Assembly (NCBI RefSeq): GCF_018336815.1
Contig: NZ_CP050497.1
Coordinates: 2,604,001 to 2,668,000, forward strand
Reading direction: 5' to 3'
DNA from: Treponema vincentii
GTDB lineage: Bacteria > Spirochaetota > Spirochaetia > Treponematales > Treponemataceae
Length of the DNA stretch: 64,000 nucleotides
The stretch's first letter is position 1. Each line of letters starts with the position of its first letter. The notes beneath the pieces are model-generated. The model searched no databases. It saw only the letters and a list, made by a program, of their open reading frames with translations, and was not told where the DNA came from. A program made the position numbers and the translations under genes. Positions 45,222 through 53,561 of the stretch are shown piece by piece.

Positions 45222-45641
45222 ATGAGACGAAGTATGGGTATCACCATCTTACAAATTGCACTTGTTTTTTTCTTACTGGTCAGCGGCGTAACGGGGCTTA
45301 TGCAATCCAGCGCCGGTAATTTAAATCCGGTAGTTACATTTCTTACACAGTTGGTAAAAAGCTCGACGATAAGTACGATTATCATCATCGCGATTGCCGT
45401 ATGCGAACTCATCGCCGGATTTTTCTTGTTGATGGGGTTGTTTACATTCTCTCCGCAGATTCTCAATGTGATTTTGATTATTTTTATCGTATTGTGGATT
45501 ATCAATATTGTTTTGATCGATTTTATCGGAACATTTAACAGCGGCATTCATGGCGTGCACGGTTTATTAACCTATCTGCAGCAGCTATCCGCTCACCTGA
45601 TGGTACTAGGAGCGCTTATCTGCGTACAATATCGCAACTGA
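45222..45641 (+). CDS. Small four-helix membrane protein, DoxX-like
   Basis: A 139-residue protein from the ATG at 45222, with GGAGG six bases upstream; the open frame from 45090 lacks a start site. Four hydrophobic segments occupy about residues 5-25, 45-75, 80-105 and 115-135, a topology like DoxX/DUF4870-type proteins, but I see no diagnostic motif. A strong terminator follows 30 bases after the stop, so it is monocistronic. Upstream, GGGCATCTCTAGAG (45158) is related to the leader hairpin at 642. Confidence 0.6.
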   Translation: MRRSMGITILQIALVFFLLVSGVTGLMQSSAGNLNPVVTFLTQLVKSSTISTIIIIAIAVCELIAGFFLLMGLFTFSPQILNVILIIFIVLWIINIVLIDFIGTFNSGIHGVHGLLTYLQQLSAHLMVLGALICVQYRN

Positions 45642-45670
45642 TTTTTTAAATTGATGGAAGCATCAAAAAA

Positions 45671-45732
45671 GCCGACGTCAAACGGTTGAAGTTAAATTTT
45701 CACCTCGTTTAATGCGTCGGCTCTTTTTATTT
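45671..45732 (+). terminator. Rho-independent terminator
   Basis: GCCGACG-TC-AAACG pairs with CGTTT-AATG-CGTCGGC, followed by TCTTTTTATTTT. It ends the 45222-45641 gene. Confidence 0.75.
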
Positions 45733-45739
45733 TAGGAGT

Positions 45740-45769
45740 CCTCTAAAAGCTTAGTAAGCTTTTTAGAGG
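45740..45769. terminator. CCTCTAAAA hairpin downstream of clpX
   Basis: CCTCTAAAA and TTTTAGAGG form the stem, with an AGCTTA..TAAGCT extension. It is symmetrical and lies between converging genes, 60 bases beyond the clpX stop, so it may end leftward transcription. Confidence 0.5.
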
Positions 45770-45829
45770 CTTTCCTATACAATGACAAATAATAACAAAT
45801 AAGCAAAATACAGCAAAGTTAAAAGCAGC

Positions 45830-47074
45830 TTACGCCGTTTTTTCCGAAATCAGTTTTAGCTCAGGTTTTTCCGTTTCCTCAATAACTTTTTTCGTGATAT
45901 GCAGCTCTTTTTGCCCTTTCATCGAGGGAGCTTCAAACATCGCATCAAGCATTAGTTTTTCGACAATAGAGCGAAGCCCGCGTGCACCGGTATTTTGATC
46001 CAGCGCTTGCTGAGAAATCGCATCAAGGGCAGCATCATCAAAAGTCAGCTTAACGTTATCAAGCTTAAACGATTCTTGGAACTGTTTGATGATGGCATTT
46101 TTCGGTTCAACAAGAATACGCCGCAGGTCTTCGAGTTTTAAATCGCTGAGCGAAACACTGATGGGAAGCCGCCCGATCAACTCGGGAATAATGCCGAACT
46201 TTACCAAATCATCGGGAATGAGCTTGTCGTACAACTCCTGCAAATCCCTTTCTTTTGCAGACCGTACATCAGCCGCAAAGCCCATCGGATTTTCCGCAAC
46301 GCGCGTTTGGATAATCGTATCAAGTCCAACAAAGGCGCCGCCGCAGATAAACAGAATATTGGACGTATCGATCTTCAGCATATCCTGATTCGGATGTTTA
46401 CGCCCGCCCTGAGGAGGAACGGAAGCGACGGTTCCTTCAACAATCTTCAATAGAGCCTGCTGCACACCTTCACCCGAAACATCACGGGTAATCGACACGT
46501 TTTCACTTTTCCGCGCAATCTTATCGATTTCGTCGATAAAAATAATACCGCGCTCGGCACGGGCAATATCGCCGTCTGCATTCTGGATCAGTTTTAAGAG
46601 GATATTTTCAACGTCTTCACCAACATAGCCAGCCTCGGTTAAAGTAGTCGCATCCGCAATAGCAAACGGAACTTTCATCTTTTGTGCAAGTGTCCGTGCC
46701 AATAGCGTTTTCCCCGAACCGGTCGGCCCTATCAATAAAACATTTGATTTTTCAATAACAACGGCATTTCGGTCAGTCGGCGGATGCATAATCCGCTTGT
46801 AGTGATTATAGACGGCAACCGATAACACCCGTTTGGCTTTCTCTTGCCCGATAACATATTCGTCAAGATAGGTCTTTAATTCCATCGGTGTCGGGATATC
46901 CCCTGAAAGCTGCAGAGGCATTGCCATTTTATAAGCGCTCAAGTATTCCTTACAAAGCTGAATACAATGATCGCAGATAGCAACTCCCGGACCGGGAACA
47001 ATTTTACGGCCTGCATCTTCCCGCTTACCGCAAAAAGAGCAAACCAAAGAAGGATCGCTTCTTAATTTAGGCAT
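45830..47074 (-). CDS. clpX: ClpXP protease ATPase subunit ClpX
   Basis: 414 residues from the ATG at 47074 ([20 protein letters not shown]), which overlaps the clpP stop by eight bases with AGGAG inside clpP. The N-terminal zinc-binding domain has CSFC and CDHCIQLC; the AAA+ core shows Walker [16 protein letters not shown], the pore-loop region [16 protein letters not shown], Walker [27 protein letters not shown] and sensor-2 [14 protein letters not shown]. ClpX unfolds substrates and feeds them to ClpP. Length and motifs are normal. Confidence 0.97.
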   Translation of the reverse strand: MPKLRSDPSLVCSFCGKREDAGRKIVPGPGVAICDHCIQLCKEYLSAYKMAMPLQLSGDIPTPMELKTYLDEYVIGQEKAKRVLSVAVYNHYKRIMHPPTDRNAVVIEKSNVLLIGPTGSGKTLLARTLAQKMKVPFAIADATTLTEAGYVGEDVENILLKLIQNADGDIARAERGIIFIDEIDKIARKSENVSITRDVSGEGVQQALLKIVEGTVASVPPQGGRKHPNQDMLKIDTSNILFICGGAFVGLDTIIQTRVAENPMGFAADVRSAKERDLQELYDKLIPDDLVKFGIIPELIGRLPISVSLSDLKLEDLRRILVEPKNAIIKQFQESFKLDNVKLTFDDAALDAISQQALDQNTGARGLRSIVEKLMLDAMFEAPSMKGQKELHITKKVIEETEKPELKLISEKTA

Positions 47075-47672
47075 TTTTTCTCCTATCCATAACCATATCA
47101 ACGATGCCGTATTCGCAGGCCTCCTGCGCAGACATAAAGAAATCCCGTTCCATGTCTTCGGCAACCGCCTTCTCCGATTTTCCGGTGTGATGGGCGCAAT
47201 ATTGGATAATCAGCTTTTTTAACCGGAGTATTTCCCGTGCTTGTATGGTAATATCGCTGGCCTGTCCCTGCGCGCCGCCCCACGGTTGGTGAATCATCAC
47301 GCGGGAAGACGGCAGCGCAAAGCGCTTCCCTTTGCTCCCTCCTGCCAAAAGCACGGCAGCCATACTTGCTGCCTGCCCCAGACAGATGGTTTGCACGTCG
47401 GGATGAATATGCTGCATTGTATCGTACATAGCGAGCCCTGCCGTTACCGAACCGCCCGGACTATTGATATAAAGACTGATATCTTTGTCGGGATTCTGCG
47501 ATTCCAGAAAAAGCAGCTGTGCAACTACCAGATCAGCAGTTGCATCGGTTATTTCTCCATCAACAAAGATGATACGGTCCTTTAATAGACGGGAAAAGAT
47601 ATCGTAGCTGCGCTCCCCGTTTCCCGTCTGCTCAATAACATAAGGAACAAGGCTATGCATCCGTTCCGACAT
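47067..47672 (-). CDS. clpP: ATP-dependent Clp protease proteolytic subunit
   Basis: About 201 residues from the ATG at 47672 ([20 protein letters not shown]); an in-frame ATG at 47690 lies inside tig. The catalytic Ser is in [15 protein letters not shown], His in [14 protein letters not shown] and Asp in the following helix; [19 protein letters not shown] is the oxyanion/substrate strand. It overlaps tig upstream and clpX downstream, giving one translationally coupled tig-clpP-clpX operon. Confidence 0.96.
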   Translation of the reverse strand: MSERMHSLVPYVIEQTGNGERSYDIFSRLLKDRIIFVDGEITDATADLVVAQLLFLESQNPDKDISLYINSPGGSVTAGLAMYDTMQHIHPDVQTICLGQAASMAAVLLAGGSKGKRFALPSSRVMIHQPWGGAQGQASDITIQAREILRLKKLIIQYCAHHTGKSEKAVAEDMERDFFMSAQEACEYGIVDMVMDRRKNA

Positions 47673-49044
47673 CAGCAGCTCCCTCTCCAAGTAATTGTTC
47701 TACCGTCAGCTTCTCGCCCTGTTTTACCGTCGACTTTTCCAAAAGCTGGGCATAAAGTTTCTTTTCTTTAATATCATCAATCAAGTATTCTTTTTCGCGG
47801 GGGTTACCATCATAATGCTTTTTAACATCTTCCGTTGAAGCCCCTGCGCGTTCGGCTATCGAAGCATATTCTGCTTCAACATCTTCCGGCGAAGCAGTAA
47901 TAGCCCGTTCTTCCATCAGTTTTTCAACAATAATGCGGGTTTTAAGCCGTAGCTCAGCCTCCGCCCGCCATTCACCCATCGCAGATTCTTTAGAAAACTT
48001 ACCGTTTACACCGCCTGTCAGTTTTTCTAAGTTTTCGGGCGACATTCCCAACCGCTGTGCCAGCATAGCCCACCGCCCTTCGAGTTCCGCCTTAATCATG
48101 GACTCAGGCAATTCTATAGGATTAGCTTCCGCCATCTGCTTCAGCAGATCGTCGGTCTTTTTCCGCTCTAAAACATCTTCTACCTGACGGGTAAGATTCT
48201 TCGATATGTCGGCTTTTAAGTCGGCAAGGGTCTTGTATTTCTCGCTGACATCCTGTGCAAGATCATCATCGATAGCGGGCAAGTCTTTGCGCTTCAATGC
48301 AGTTACGGTAACCTTTAACTTGATTGTCTTTCCTGCAAGCTCTTTATCGATATGGTCAGCAGGGTATGTCTTGGTGATAACCTTTTCTTCGCCTTTTTTC
48401 ATACCGATAAGCTCATCATCTACGCCGTAATGGAATTGTCCCTTACCAACGGTAAATACAAAATCATTCCGTTTTGAGCTTTCGATTTCCGCATCGGCAT
48501 CATCAAGCTGTACATAGTTGATAGTTACGATATTATCATTCTGAACGGTATCGGAATCGCTGCAATCGATGACAAGTGCATTGCGTTCCTGTATCAGCTT
48601 CAATTCTTTTTCGATATCGGCATCAGTAACGGTCACTTTGGGAACGGATACCGTGAAGCCTTCCGTCTTTGTTATTTCTACTTTGGGAAGCACATCATAC
48701 AGAACGGTAAATACCAAGTCGGAGTCGAGTTTGAAATCGGGTGTACCGTCAAGTTCAGGCTGCGAATAGGGCAACGGCCGTGAATATTTATCCGCAGCAT
48801 CAAACACTTCTTCCAATACATTCTGAATTACTTCGTCATACGTTTCGGCACGCAGCGTTTCGCCGAATTTTTGTTCAAGGATTTTTACCGGTACTTTGCC
48901 TTTACGAAAGCCCGGTATTTGGAGCTGTTTCGCATATTTTTTCGTTAAAAGTGCATATCGGTTTTGCACCTCATCCTGTTTAACGGTGATCGAAAGTTTC
49001 ATCCGAGACTTTTCGATAGGGGTAAATTCTTTCGTAAAATTCAT
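47653..49044 (-). CDS. tig: Trigger factor
   Basis: About 463 residues. The N-terminal ribosome-binding domain contains the signature [20 protein letters not shown]; a PPIase-like domain follows ([34 protein letters not shown]) and then a helical chaperone domain ending [20 protein letters not shown] favour the ATG at 49044, seven bases after AAGGA; an in-frame ATG at 49050 is also possible. It chaperones nascent chains at the ribosome exit and heads the clp operon. Confidence 0.95.
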   Translation of the reverse strand: MNFTKEFTPIEKSRMKLSITVKQDEVQNRYALLTKKYAKQLQIPGFRKGKVPVKILEQKFGETLRAETYDEVIQNVLEEVFDAADKYSRPLPYSQPELDGTPDFKLDSDLVFTVLYDVLPKVEITKTEGFTVSVPKVTVTDADIEKELKLIQERNALVIDCSDSDTVQNDNIVTINYVQLDDADAEIESSKRNDFVFTVGKGQFHYGVDDELIGMKKGEEKVITKTYPADHIDKELAGKTIKLKVTVTALKRKDLPAIDDDLAQDVSEKYKTLADLKADISKNLTRQVEDVLERKKTDDLLKQMAEANPIELPESMIKAELEGRWAMLAQRLGMSPENLEKLTGGVNGKFSKESAMGEWRAEAELRLKTRIIVEKLMEERAITASPEDVEAEYASIAERAGASTEDVKKHYDGNPREKEYLIDDIKEKKLYAQLLEKSTVKQGEKLTVEQLLGEGAADVGTDA

Positions 49045-49112
49045 TGGCATATCCTTATGATCCTAAAAAGGTTTCTCTCAAGAGAACTTTATTCTTTACC
49101 GGAAACGTCCGG

Positions 49113-49147
49113 TTAAAAAAAAAGCGATTCGGATGTACCGAATCGCT
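49113..49147 (-). terminator. Terminator of the tRNA cluster
   Basis: On the minus strand AAGCGATTCGG and CCGAATCGCTT form an 11-bp stem followed by nine U (A at 49113-49121). It lies directly beyond tRNA-Gly. A second small stem, ACCGGA-AACG-TCCGGT (about 49095-49110), follows it. Confidence 0.85.
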
Positions 49148-49155
49148 TCTGTAAG

Positions 49156-49227
49156 AGCGGGAAACGGGGATTGAACCCGCGACATCCACCTTGGCAAGGT
49201 GGCGCTCTACCACTGAGCTATTCCCGC
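49156..49227 (-). tRNA. tRNA-Gly (GCC)
   Basis: The minus strand reads GCGGGAATAGCTCAGTGGTA, with anticodon stem CCACC-TTGCCAA-GGTGG giving anticodon GCC, GGTTCAATCC in the T arm and TTCCCGC closing the acceptor. No CCA is encoded. Confidence 0.95.
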
Positions 49228-49262
49228 AAAATATATCGCTCGGTATGGACTGTGTGGAATCC

Positions 49263-49342
49263 TGCGAGAGGAGGGACTTGAACCCTCACGCCGAGGCACC
49301 AGATCCTAAGTCTGGCGTGTCTGCCAATTCCACCACTCTCGC
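49263..49342 (-). tRNA. tRNA-Leu (TAG)
   Basis: The minus strand starts GCGAGAGTGGTGGAATTGGC and has anticodon loop CTTAGGA (TAG) in stem CCAGA/TCTGG, a long variable arm (TGCCTCGGCGTGA) typical of class II tRNAs, and GGTTCAAGTCC in the T arm. A promoter precedes it. Confidence 0.95.
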
Positions 49343-49361
49343 TCACAAAGTGAGTCGAAAC

Positions 49362-49390
49362 AATATACCGATGATTTCTAGGAAAGTCAA
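49362..49390 (-). promoter_or_regulatory. Promoter of tRNA-Leu
   Basis: On the minus strand TTGACT (49390-49385), a 17-base spacer and TATATT (49367-49362). Transcription would start about 15 bases before tRNA-Leu and run through tRNA-Gly to the terminator at 49113. Confidence 0.75.
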
Positions 49391-49425
49391 GTCCTAACCT
49401 TTAGGCTACTTAACCCCTATTCATC

Positions 49426-49498
49426 TGAGCCATGCAGGCTTCGAACCTGCGACCCACAGATTAAGAGTCTGTTGCTCTACCAGCTGAGCTAATGGCCC
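49426..49498 (-). tRNA. tRNA-Lys (CTT)
   Basis: The minus strand reads GGGCCATTAGCTCAGCTGGT, with anticodon loop ACTCTTAAT (CTT) between CAGA and TCTG arms, GGTTCGAAGCC in the T arm and ATGGCTC closing the acceptor. No CCA is encoded. Confidence 0.95.
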
Positions 49499-49528
49499 AT
49501 TGCTTAAATGTCTTAGCAAGACTGAACG

Positions 49529-49557
49529 AGTATTCCATAATTTCAAAAGAAAGTCAA
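49529..49557 (-). promoter_or_regulatory. Promoter of tRNA-Lys
   Basis: On the minus strand TTGACT (49557-49552), 17 bases and AATACT (49534-49529). The -35 is identical to that of tRNA-Leu and the start falls about 25 bases before the tRNA. Confidence 0.65.
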
Positions 49558-49558
49558 G

Positions 49559-49928
49559 CCCCGTGCAAACGCATCATGGCTATTTCTTAGCATCCCCGCA
49601 GAATAATTGAGGCCGTTCAACCAGAACTGCCACGGATGGCGGTGGTTTTATGCAGCAGCGATGTTTTGTGCACGCACAAAACTCGCCTTCAACTGTTGTA
49701 CACGGATGTACAACAGTTGAAGATGGTTCAAATGGTCTCACGGCCTCAATTATTCTGCGCTTTTATCTACTCTGCCTGGTGAGTTTGCTCTCCTGCCAAA
49801 TCAACATACCGCAGTACCGCCATGGATGGCGGTAGTTTTATGCAGAAGCGATGTTTCGCGGTGACGCGAAACTCGTAGCCAAAACTATACACGGATGTAT
49901 AGTTTTGGCGCAGATGCGTCGTATATTT
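49559..49928 (+). repeat. Hairpin array D (GGA-loop hairpins), non-coding
   Basis: A perfect 20-bp inverted repeat (49597-49616 and 49740-49759) encloses unit 1: GCC/GGC stem with loop ACGGAT (49629-49640), GTTTTGTG-CACG-CACAAAAC (49663-49682) and a perfect 15-bp stem with loop ACGGAT (49687-49722). Unit 2: CCGCC/GGCGG with loop ATGGAT (49817-49832), GTTTCGCG-GTGA-CGCGAAAC (49853-49872) and a perfect 13-bp stem with loop ACGGAT (49878-49909). The units share GGTTTTATGCAG and GCGATG but their arms differ. No gene is supported; the array abuts the cysteine desulfurase stop. Confidence 0.8.
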
Positions 49929-51074
49929 TCAAAAGGACTCGCTGATGGCGCCAAGAGCATCAATAGCTGCCTCTATCTCTTCCGGCGTATTAAACGTAGA
50001 AAAGCTGAAGCGGACAATCCCTTGCGCTTCCGTTTTATAGCTCCGGTGTACAAGCGGAGCGCAGTGGGCACCCGGACGGGTTGCAATGCCGTACCGTTCA
50101 TCAAGGAGGCGGCTCACTTCAGAAGACGGCACGGTTCCAATGTTCAGCCCGATAACGGGACCGGCATTCTGCACTTTCGGTGCATAGAGCGTGATAAACG
50201 GAAGGTCTGCGGCGAGTTTGAAAAAGTATGCGCGCAGCTTTGCTAAATACGCAGCGGCATTCTCTTGTCCGAGATTTTCGATGTATGCACATCCTGCAGT
50301 CAGTCCGGCAAAGGAAGGCACATTCATGGTGCCGGCTTCAAACACATCAGGCATTGTTGCAGGGTGTGTTTTGTCAAAAGAATGAATGCCGCTGCCGCCG
50401 GAAAACACCGGCTTAAAAGCAAAGTCGCCGTTCACGACGATGCCGCCGGTACCCTGTGGACCATACAACCCTTTATGCCCGGTAAAGCAGACAATAGTTT
50501 GTTCATATTGCGAAATATCCATCGGCATGGTACCGGCGCTTTGGGATGCATCGATAATCAGCGTCAACCCATTCTTTCTGCATAAGCCGTAAATTCTCTG
50601 CATATCGGGAACGGCGCCGATAACATTGGAGCAGGCGGTAACAATAATCGCCTTGGTATTGCTCCGTATCTGCGTTTCCATTGCCGTATAGTCAAGCGCG
50701 CCTGTTTCAAGATCAAAGCCGATAATCGAAAGCTCCGCCCCCTGACTTTCCAGCTGATAGAGCGGACGCAAGACCGAGTTATGCTCAAGCGCAGTGGTAA
50801 TGAGGTGATCGCCTGCTCCGAACAAACTTTTGAGCACAAGGTTCAAGGCTGCCGTTGCATTTTGGCACAGGGCAACTTGCAGCGGGTCTGTTATATGGAA
50901 GATACGGGCAACGGCAACACGGGTTTTATACAAAGAGGCGAGTGCCGCATGGGCGGTTTTATGCGCGGCACGCCCCGGATTTGCAAACTGCTGCGAGACT
51001 ATCGCGTCATACACTGCATCTGCAACACTGTCCGGCTTATGGAGTGTCGTCGCACTGTTATCAAAATAAATCAT
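49929..51074 (-). CDS. Cysteine desulfurase/selenocysteine lyase-type PLP enzyme
   Basis: A 381-residue class V aminotransferase: MIYFDNSATTLHKPDSVADA, TTALEHNSVLRPLYQL, the PLP Lys in CFTGHKGLYGPQGTGG and the reactive Cys in RPGAHCAPLVHRSYKT. It removes S or Se from (seleno)cysteine as a protein persulfide. The Cys context and its place after yedF and a DUF3343 gene match the branch linked with selD, suggesting that it feeds selenium into selenophosphate or into labile Se cofactors. Length is normal for the family. Confidence 0.87.
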   Translation of the reverse strand: MIYFDNSATTLHKPDSVADAVYDAIVSQQFANPGRAAHKTAHAALASLYKTRVAVARIFHITDPLQVALCQNATAALNLVLKSLFGAGDHLITTALEHNSVLRPLYQLESQGAELSIIGFDLETGALDYTAMETQIRSNTKAIIVTACSNVIGAVPDMQRIYGLCRKNGLTLIIDASQSAGTMPMDISQYEQTIVCFTGHKGLYGPQGTGGIVVNGDFAFKPVFSGGSGIHSFDKTHPATMPDVFEAGTMNVPSFAGLTAGCAYIENLGQENAAAYLAKLRAYFFKLAADLPFITLYAPKVQNAGPVIGLNIGTVPSSEVSRLLDERYGIATRPGAHCAPLVHRSYKTEAQGIVRFSFSTFNTPEEIEAAIDALGAISESF

Positions 51075-51091
51075 ACTACTTACCCTTCCGA

Positions 51092-51361
51092 CTATTTCCC
51101 AGACATCTTTACAGCAGTTCTGTCTGCACCGTGGACGGTGAGGGTATATACATCCTGATACGCAGCTCCGCTTGTTTTTAATAAGTCAACCGCTTTTTCC
51201 GCATCTTCACGGTTGACCCGCAGCGCCATTCCGCAACCTTCCGAGATTTCCGGAGGGAGCGGGATCAGGCGGGCGCCGGAGAGACCGGTCACTGCCATTT
51301 CCGCTGCGATTGCCTGATGAGCACTATCAAATGAAATAACGCAAAATACTTCGTTCTGCAT
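51092..51361 (-). CDS. DUF3343 protein, putative Se/S carrier
   Basis: An 89-residue protein, MQNEVFCVISFDSAHQAIAA, PLPPEISEGCGMALRVNRED and KAVDLLKTSG, matching the DUF3343 pattern of a small alpha/beta domain with one conserved Cys (SEGCGMAL). Members occur beside selD, yedF and cysteine desulfurases and are named putative Se/S carrier-like proteins; the role is inferred from that context. It lies three bases after yedF. Confidence 0.75.
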   Translation of the reverse strand: MQNEVFCVISFDSAHQAIAAEMAVTGLSGARLIPLPPEISEGCGMALRVNREDAEKAVDLLKTSGAAYQDVYTLTVHGADRTAVKMSGK

Positions 51362-51364
51362 GGT

Positions 51365-51970
51365 TTAGGGCTTTACGACCTTATTGGTACGCATAATTTC
51401 CGTAATACGGTACATATTCGTAGCCGAACCGACTTGCAGTTTCTCTTTTAAGCCATAGAAATCCAAACACAGCCCGCATGCAAGCACTTCCGTTCCCTTG
51501 TCCTGTAAGGTTTTTAAATCCTTGACGGTCTTTTCGTTCTCGGTTGCAAGGCGGATACCGGAGTTATACATCACTACCATTTTAGGGATTCGATCCTGTT
51601 CAGTCAGTGCATACACAAAGTTCTCCAACAGCTTTGTGCCAAAGCCTTCATCACCGGTGCCCATCTTATCGGAATTGATCACCACAACATATTCGTCAAC
51701 GCCTTGTTCCAGCACGCTTGTGTCGTTCAAAATAGTACAAGCCTCGCAGCCTTGAAAGTCGTAGAGTACGGTGTATTCCGCATCATTCAGCTTGGTAACG
51801 CTCGCCTTGATATTCAGCTGCCCAGCCATCTTGGTCAGGTTCTGGGTCGCAATTTCGTTATCCACCCGTATCAGGATGTTTTCGCCTGCGGTGTTTTCGC
51901 TCAATACTTTTTTCGTCATAATGACGGGAATGGGACACACTTTGCCCATCGCATTTACTTCAATCATCAT
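51365..51970 (-). CDS. yedF: Selenium metabolism protein YedF
   Basis: A 201-residue two-domain protein. Residues 1-75 are a TusA-like domain with the active motif GKVCPIPVIMTKK; the C-terminal part is DsrE-like, with DKMGTGDEGFGTKLLENF and VLACGLCLDFYGL, where the Cys residues may carry Se or S. The fused form is the YedF selenium-metabolism type found beside selD. Its start lies just after the duplicated selD tail (51984-52018), showing that yedF once followed selD directly. Confidence 0.85.
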   Translation of the reverse strand: MMIEVNAMGKVCPIPVIMTKKVLSENTAGENILIRVDNEIATQNLTKMAGQLNIKASVTKLNDAEYTVLYDFQGCEACTILNDTSVLEQGVDEYVVVINSDKMGTGDEGFGTKLLENFVYALTEQDRIPKMVVMYNSGIRLATENEKTVKDLKTLQDKGTEVLACGLCLDFYGLKEKLQVGSATNMYRITEIMRTNKVVKP

Positions 51971-51983
51971 TTCTCTCCATATA

Positions 51984-52018
51984 TTATCTCACCACAATCG
52001 GATAATCCGCACGAGGTT
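51984..52018. repeat. Duplicated selD 3' end, copy A
   Basis: TTATCTCACCACAATCGGAT with its continuation to GAGGTT matches 52332-52366 at 33 of 35 positions. Copy B is the real end of selD (..ADYPIVVR stop); copy A is an untranslated duplicate before yedF. The two flank the RHH/PIN fragment. Confidence 0.85.
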
Positions 52019-52046
52019 TTATACATCACATTCTTCAGGTTTGCTG

Positions 52047-52253
52047 TTAGGAGCTTTTTGTAAAACAGCTAAAAACTTTTCTCGCGATCCGTTTTTTTGC
52101 CCGTTGCTCAATATACTGTTCCGTTTGTAGTGCCGATAATTTTTCTCCTATTGCAGCGGCAATAAATTGATTTATTGAGATGTTATCAATTTTAGCAACT
52201 TCTTTTATCATTGTATGATATGAATCCGGGATTCTAATACTCAATGTGCTCAT
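52047..52253 (-). CDS. Ribbon-helix-helix antitoxin-like protein
   Basis: A 68-residue protein, MSTLSIRIPDSYHTMIKEVA and NISINQFIAAAIGEKLSALQ, with the beta strand and two helices of an RHH DNA-binding domain. GGAGG lies upstream of the ATG. Its start overlaps (ATGA) the end of a PIN-toxin tail, so it is the antitoxin half of a toxin-antitoxin pair whose toxin is truncated. It sits between direct repeats within the selenium operon and looks like a recent insertion. Confidence 0.75.
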   Translation of the reverse strand: MSTLSIRIPDSYHTMIKEVAKIDNISINQFIAAAIGEKLSALQTEQYIEQRAKKRIARKVFSCFTKSS

Positions 52254-52331
52254 TTTTGACCTCCATTTAATGTATCTATAAACTCCCGCGGCGTTAGTGC
52301 AACGATTCCTAACTGTTCCGCTTCTTTAAAG
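52250..52331 (-). pseudogene. C-terminal remnant of a PIN-domain toxin
   Basis: In frame up to a TGA overlapping the RHH start is FKEAEQLGIVALTPREFIDT LNGGQK, which resembles the end of PIN-domain toxins (..LGI.VLTP.EFL..L). Everything upstream is replaced by selD sequence, so the toxin has lost its catalytic acids. Family call is by pattern only. Confidence 0.55.
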
Positions 52332-52366
52332 TTATCTCACCACAATCGGATAATCTGCACGCGGTT
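52332..52366. repeat. selD 3' end, copy B of the direct repeat
   Basis: This is the genuine selD terminus; see 51984-52018 for the duplicate. The 313 bases between the copies carry the RHH gene and PIN tail. Confidence 0.85.
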
Positions 52367-53390
52367 CGATGGCGCCGATTTGGAATAGACTGATTCCTGC
52401 CTCGGCAAAGGCCGGTCTGATTTTTTCCGCTTCGGCGGGGCTGACGGCAAAGAGTAAACCGCCTGAGGTTTGCGGGTCAAAGATGATTTCTTCGAGTGCA
52501 AAATCTTTTATGCCGAATTGAATTTTTCCTTGGGCAAAGTTCCGGTTCCGCTGTCCGCCGGCGGTAAGCAAAAATTCACCGGCTGCCTGATACGCTGCCT
52601 CGATATAGGGAATACGGTTTGCGTCAAGGCGGGCGGTAAAATCCGTGCCGGTCATTTCCGAAAGGTGTCCGCTCAAGCCGAAACCGGTTACGTCCGTGCA
52701 AGCATGAACGGTGAAGTTCCGAAGAATTTCGGCTGCGTATTTATTGAGGTAGGTCATCGAGGCAGCTGCTTCGTCAAAGGCGGAGCGGGGAACTTCTCCT
52801 GCGCTGTACGCGGTGGTGATAATCCCGATTCCTAGTTTTTTGGTTAAAAATAACACATCTCCCGCCTGCGGGGTGTTGTTCCGCCAAATGCGCTTAGGGT
52901 GTATCGTTCCCATCACGGAAAGTCCGTATTTTATTTTGGGGTCATGGATGGAGTGCCCGCCCACCAGCGCAGCGCCTGCTTCTTTCACCTTTTCCGCGCC
53001 GCCGGTTAGAATGCTTTGCAGCGCCGCGTATGCATTATCGCGGGTCGCTTCCTCAGGATAGCAGACAATGTTCATTGCACATACCGGCTCACCGCCCATC
53101 GCATATATATCGCTTAAAGCATTTGCTGCTGCAATCTGCCCGAAAAGGGTAGGATCGGTTACCATCGGCGGGAAAAAATCAAGGGTCTGAATGACTGCTA
53201 TATCGGGTGTCAGCTGAATAACGGCCGCATCATCGGAGCTGTCGAAGCCGACCAATAAGCCTTCATGTGAAGTTTTAGGAAGTGTTTTCAGTAAGGCGCT
53301 CAAAACCCCTGCGCCGATTTTTGCATTGCATCCGCCGCAGACAAAAAGTTCATCGCCCTGTCCGCTTGCGGATTTATTATAATTTTCCAT
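52332..53390 (-). CDS. selD: Selenide, water dikinase
   Basis: About 352 residues from the ATG at 53390 (MENYNKSASGQGDELFVCGG); a longer open frame to 53429 has no better start. SelD makes selenophosphate from selenide and ATP. The active-site loop reads CGGCNAKIGAG, with Cys at the Cys/Sec17 position and the essential Lys three residues later; there is no in-frame UGA, so this is the cysteine form. Further motifs are GFDSSDDAAV, TLDFFPPMVTDPTLFGQIAA, ANALSDIYAMGGEPVCAMNI and FDPQTSGGLLFAV. It heads the selenium cluster, but selA, selB and selC are not in the window. Confidence 0.95.
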   Translation of the reverse strand: MENYNKSASGQGDELFVCGGCNAKIGAGVLSALLKTLPKTSHEGLLVGFDSSDDAAVIQLTPDIAVIQTLDFFPPMVTDPTLFGQIAAANALSDIYAMGGEPVCAMNIVCYPEEATRDNAYAALQSILTGGAEKVKEAGAALVGGHSIHDPKIKYGLSVMGTIHPKRIWRNNTPQAGDVLFLTKKLGIGIITTAYSAGEVPRSAFDEAAASMTYLNKYAAEILRNFTVHACTDVTGFGLSGHLSEMTGTDFTARLDANRIPYIEAAYQAAGEFLLTAGGQRNRNFAQGKIQFGIKDFALEEIIFDPQTSGGLLFAVSPAEAEKIRPAFAEAGISLFQIGAIEPRADYPIVVR

Positions 53391-53561
53391 TGATTTATTA
53401 TAATATATGGAGATGCTTTTTACAAGCAAATGTGAGTTGTGATAAAATACGTTTGCAAAACGACACTATCTACACAGACTGATATGCTGAGGTCGCGGTC
53501 GTTTCTTTTGTTTCATGCAATACCCCTACTAACCAGATATTTAGGTTTTAAAAAGATTTTC

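Noticed and set aside
52332-53390. Selenocysteine-containing SelD
   Set aside because: The active-site codon is a Cys codon and there is no in-frame UGA before the terminal stop.
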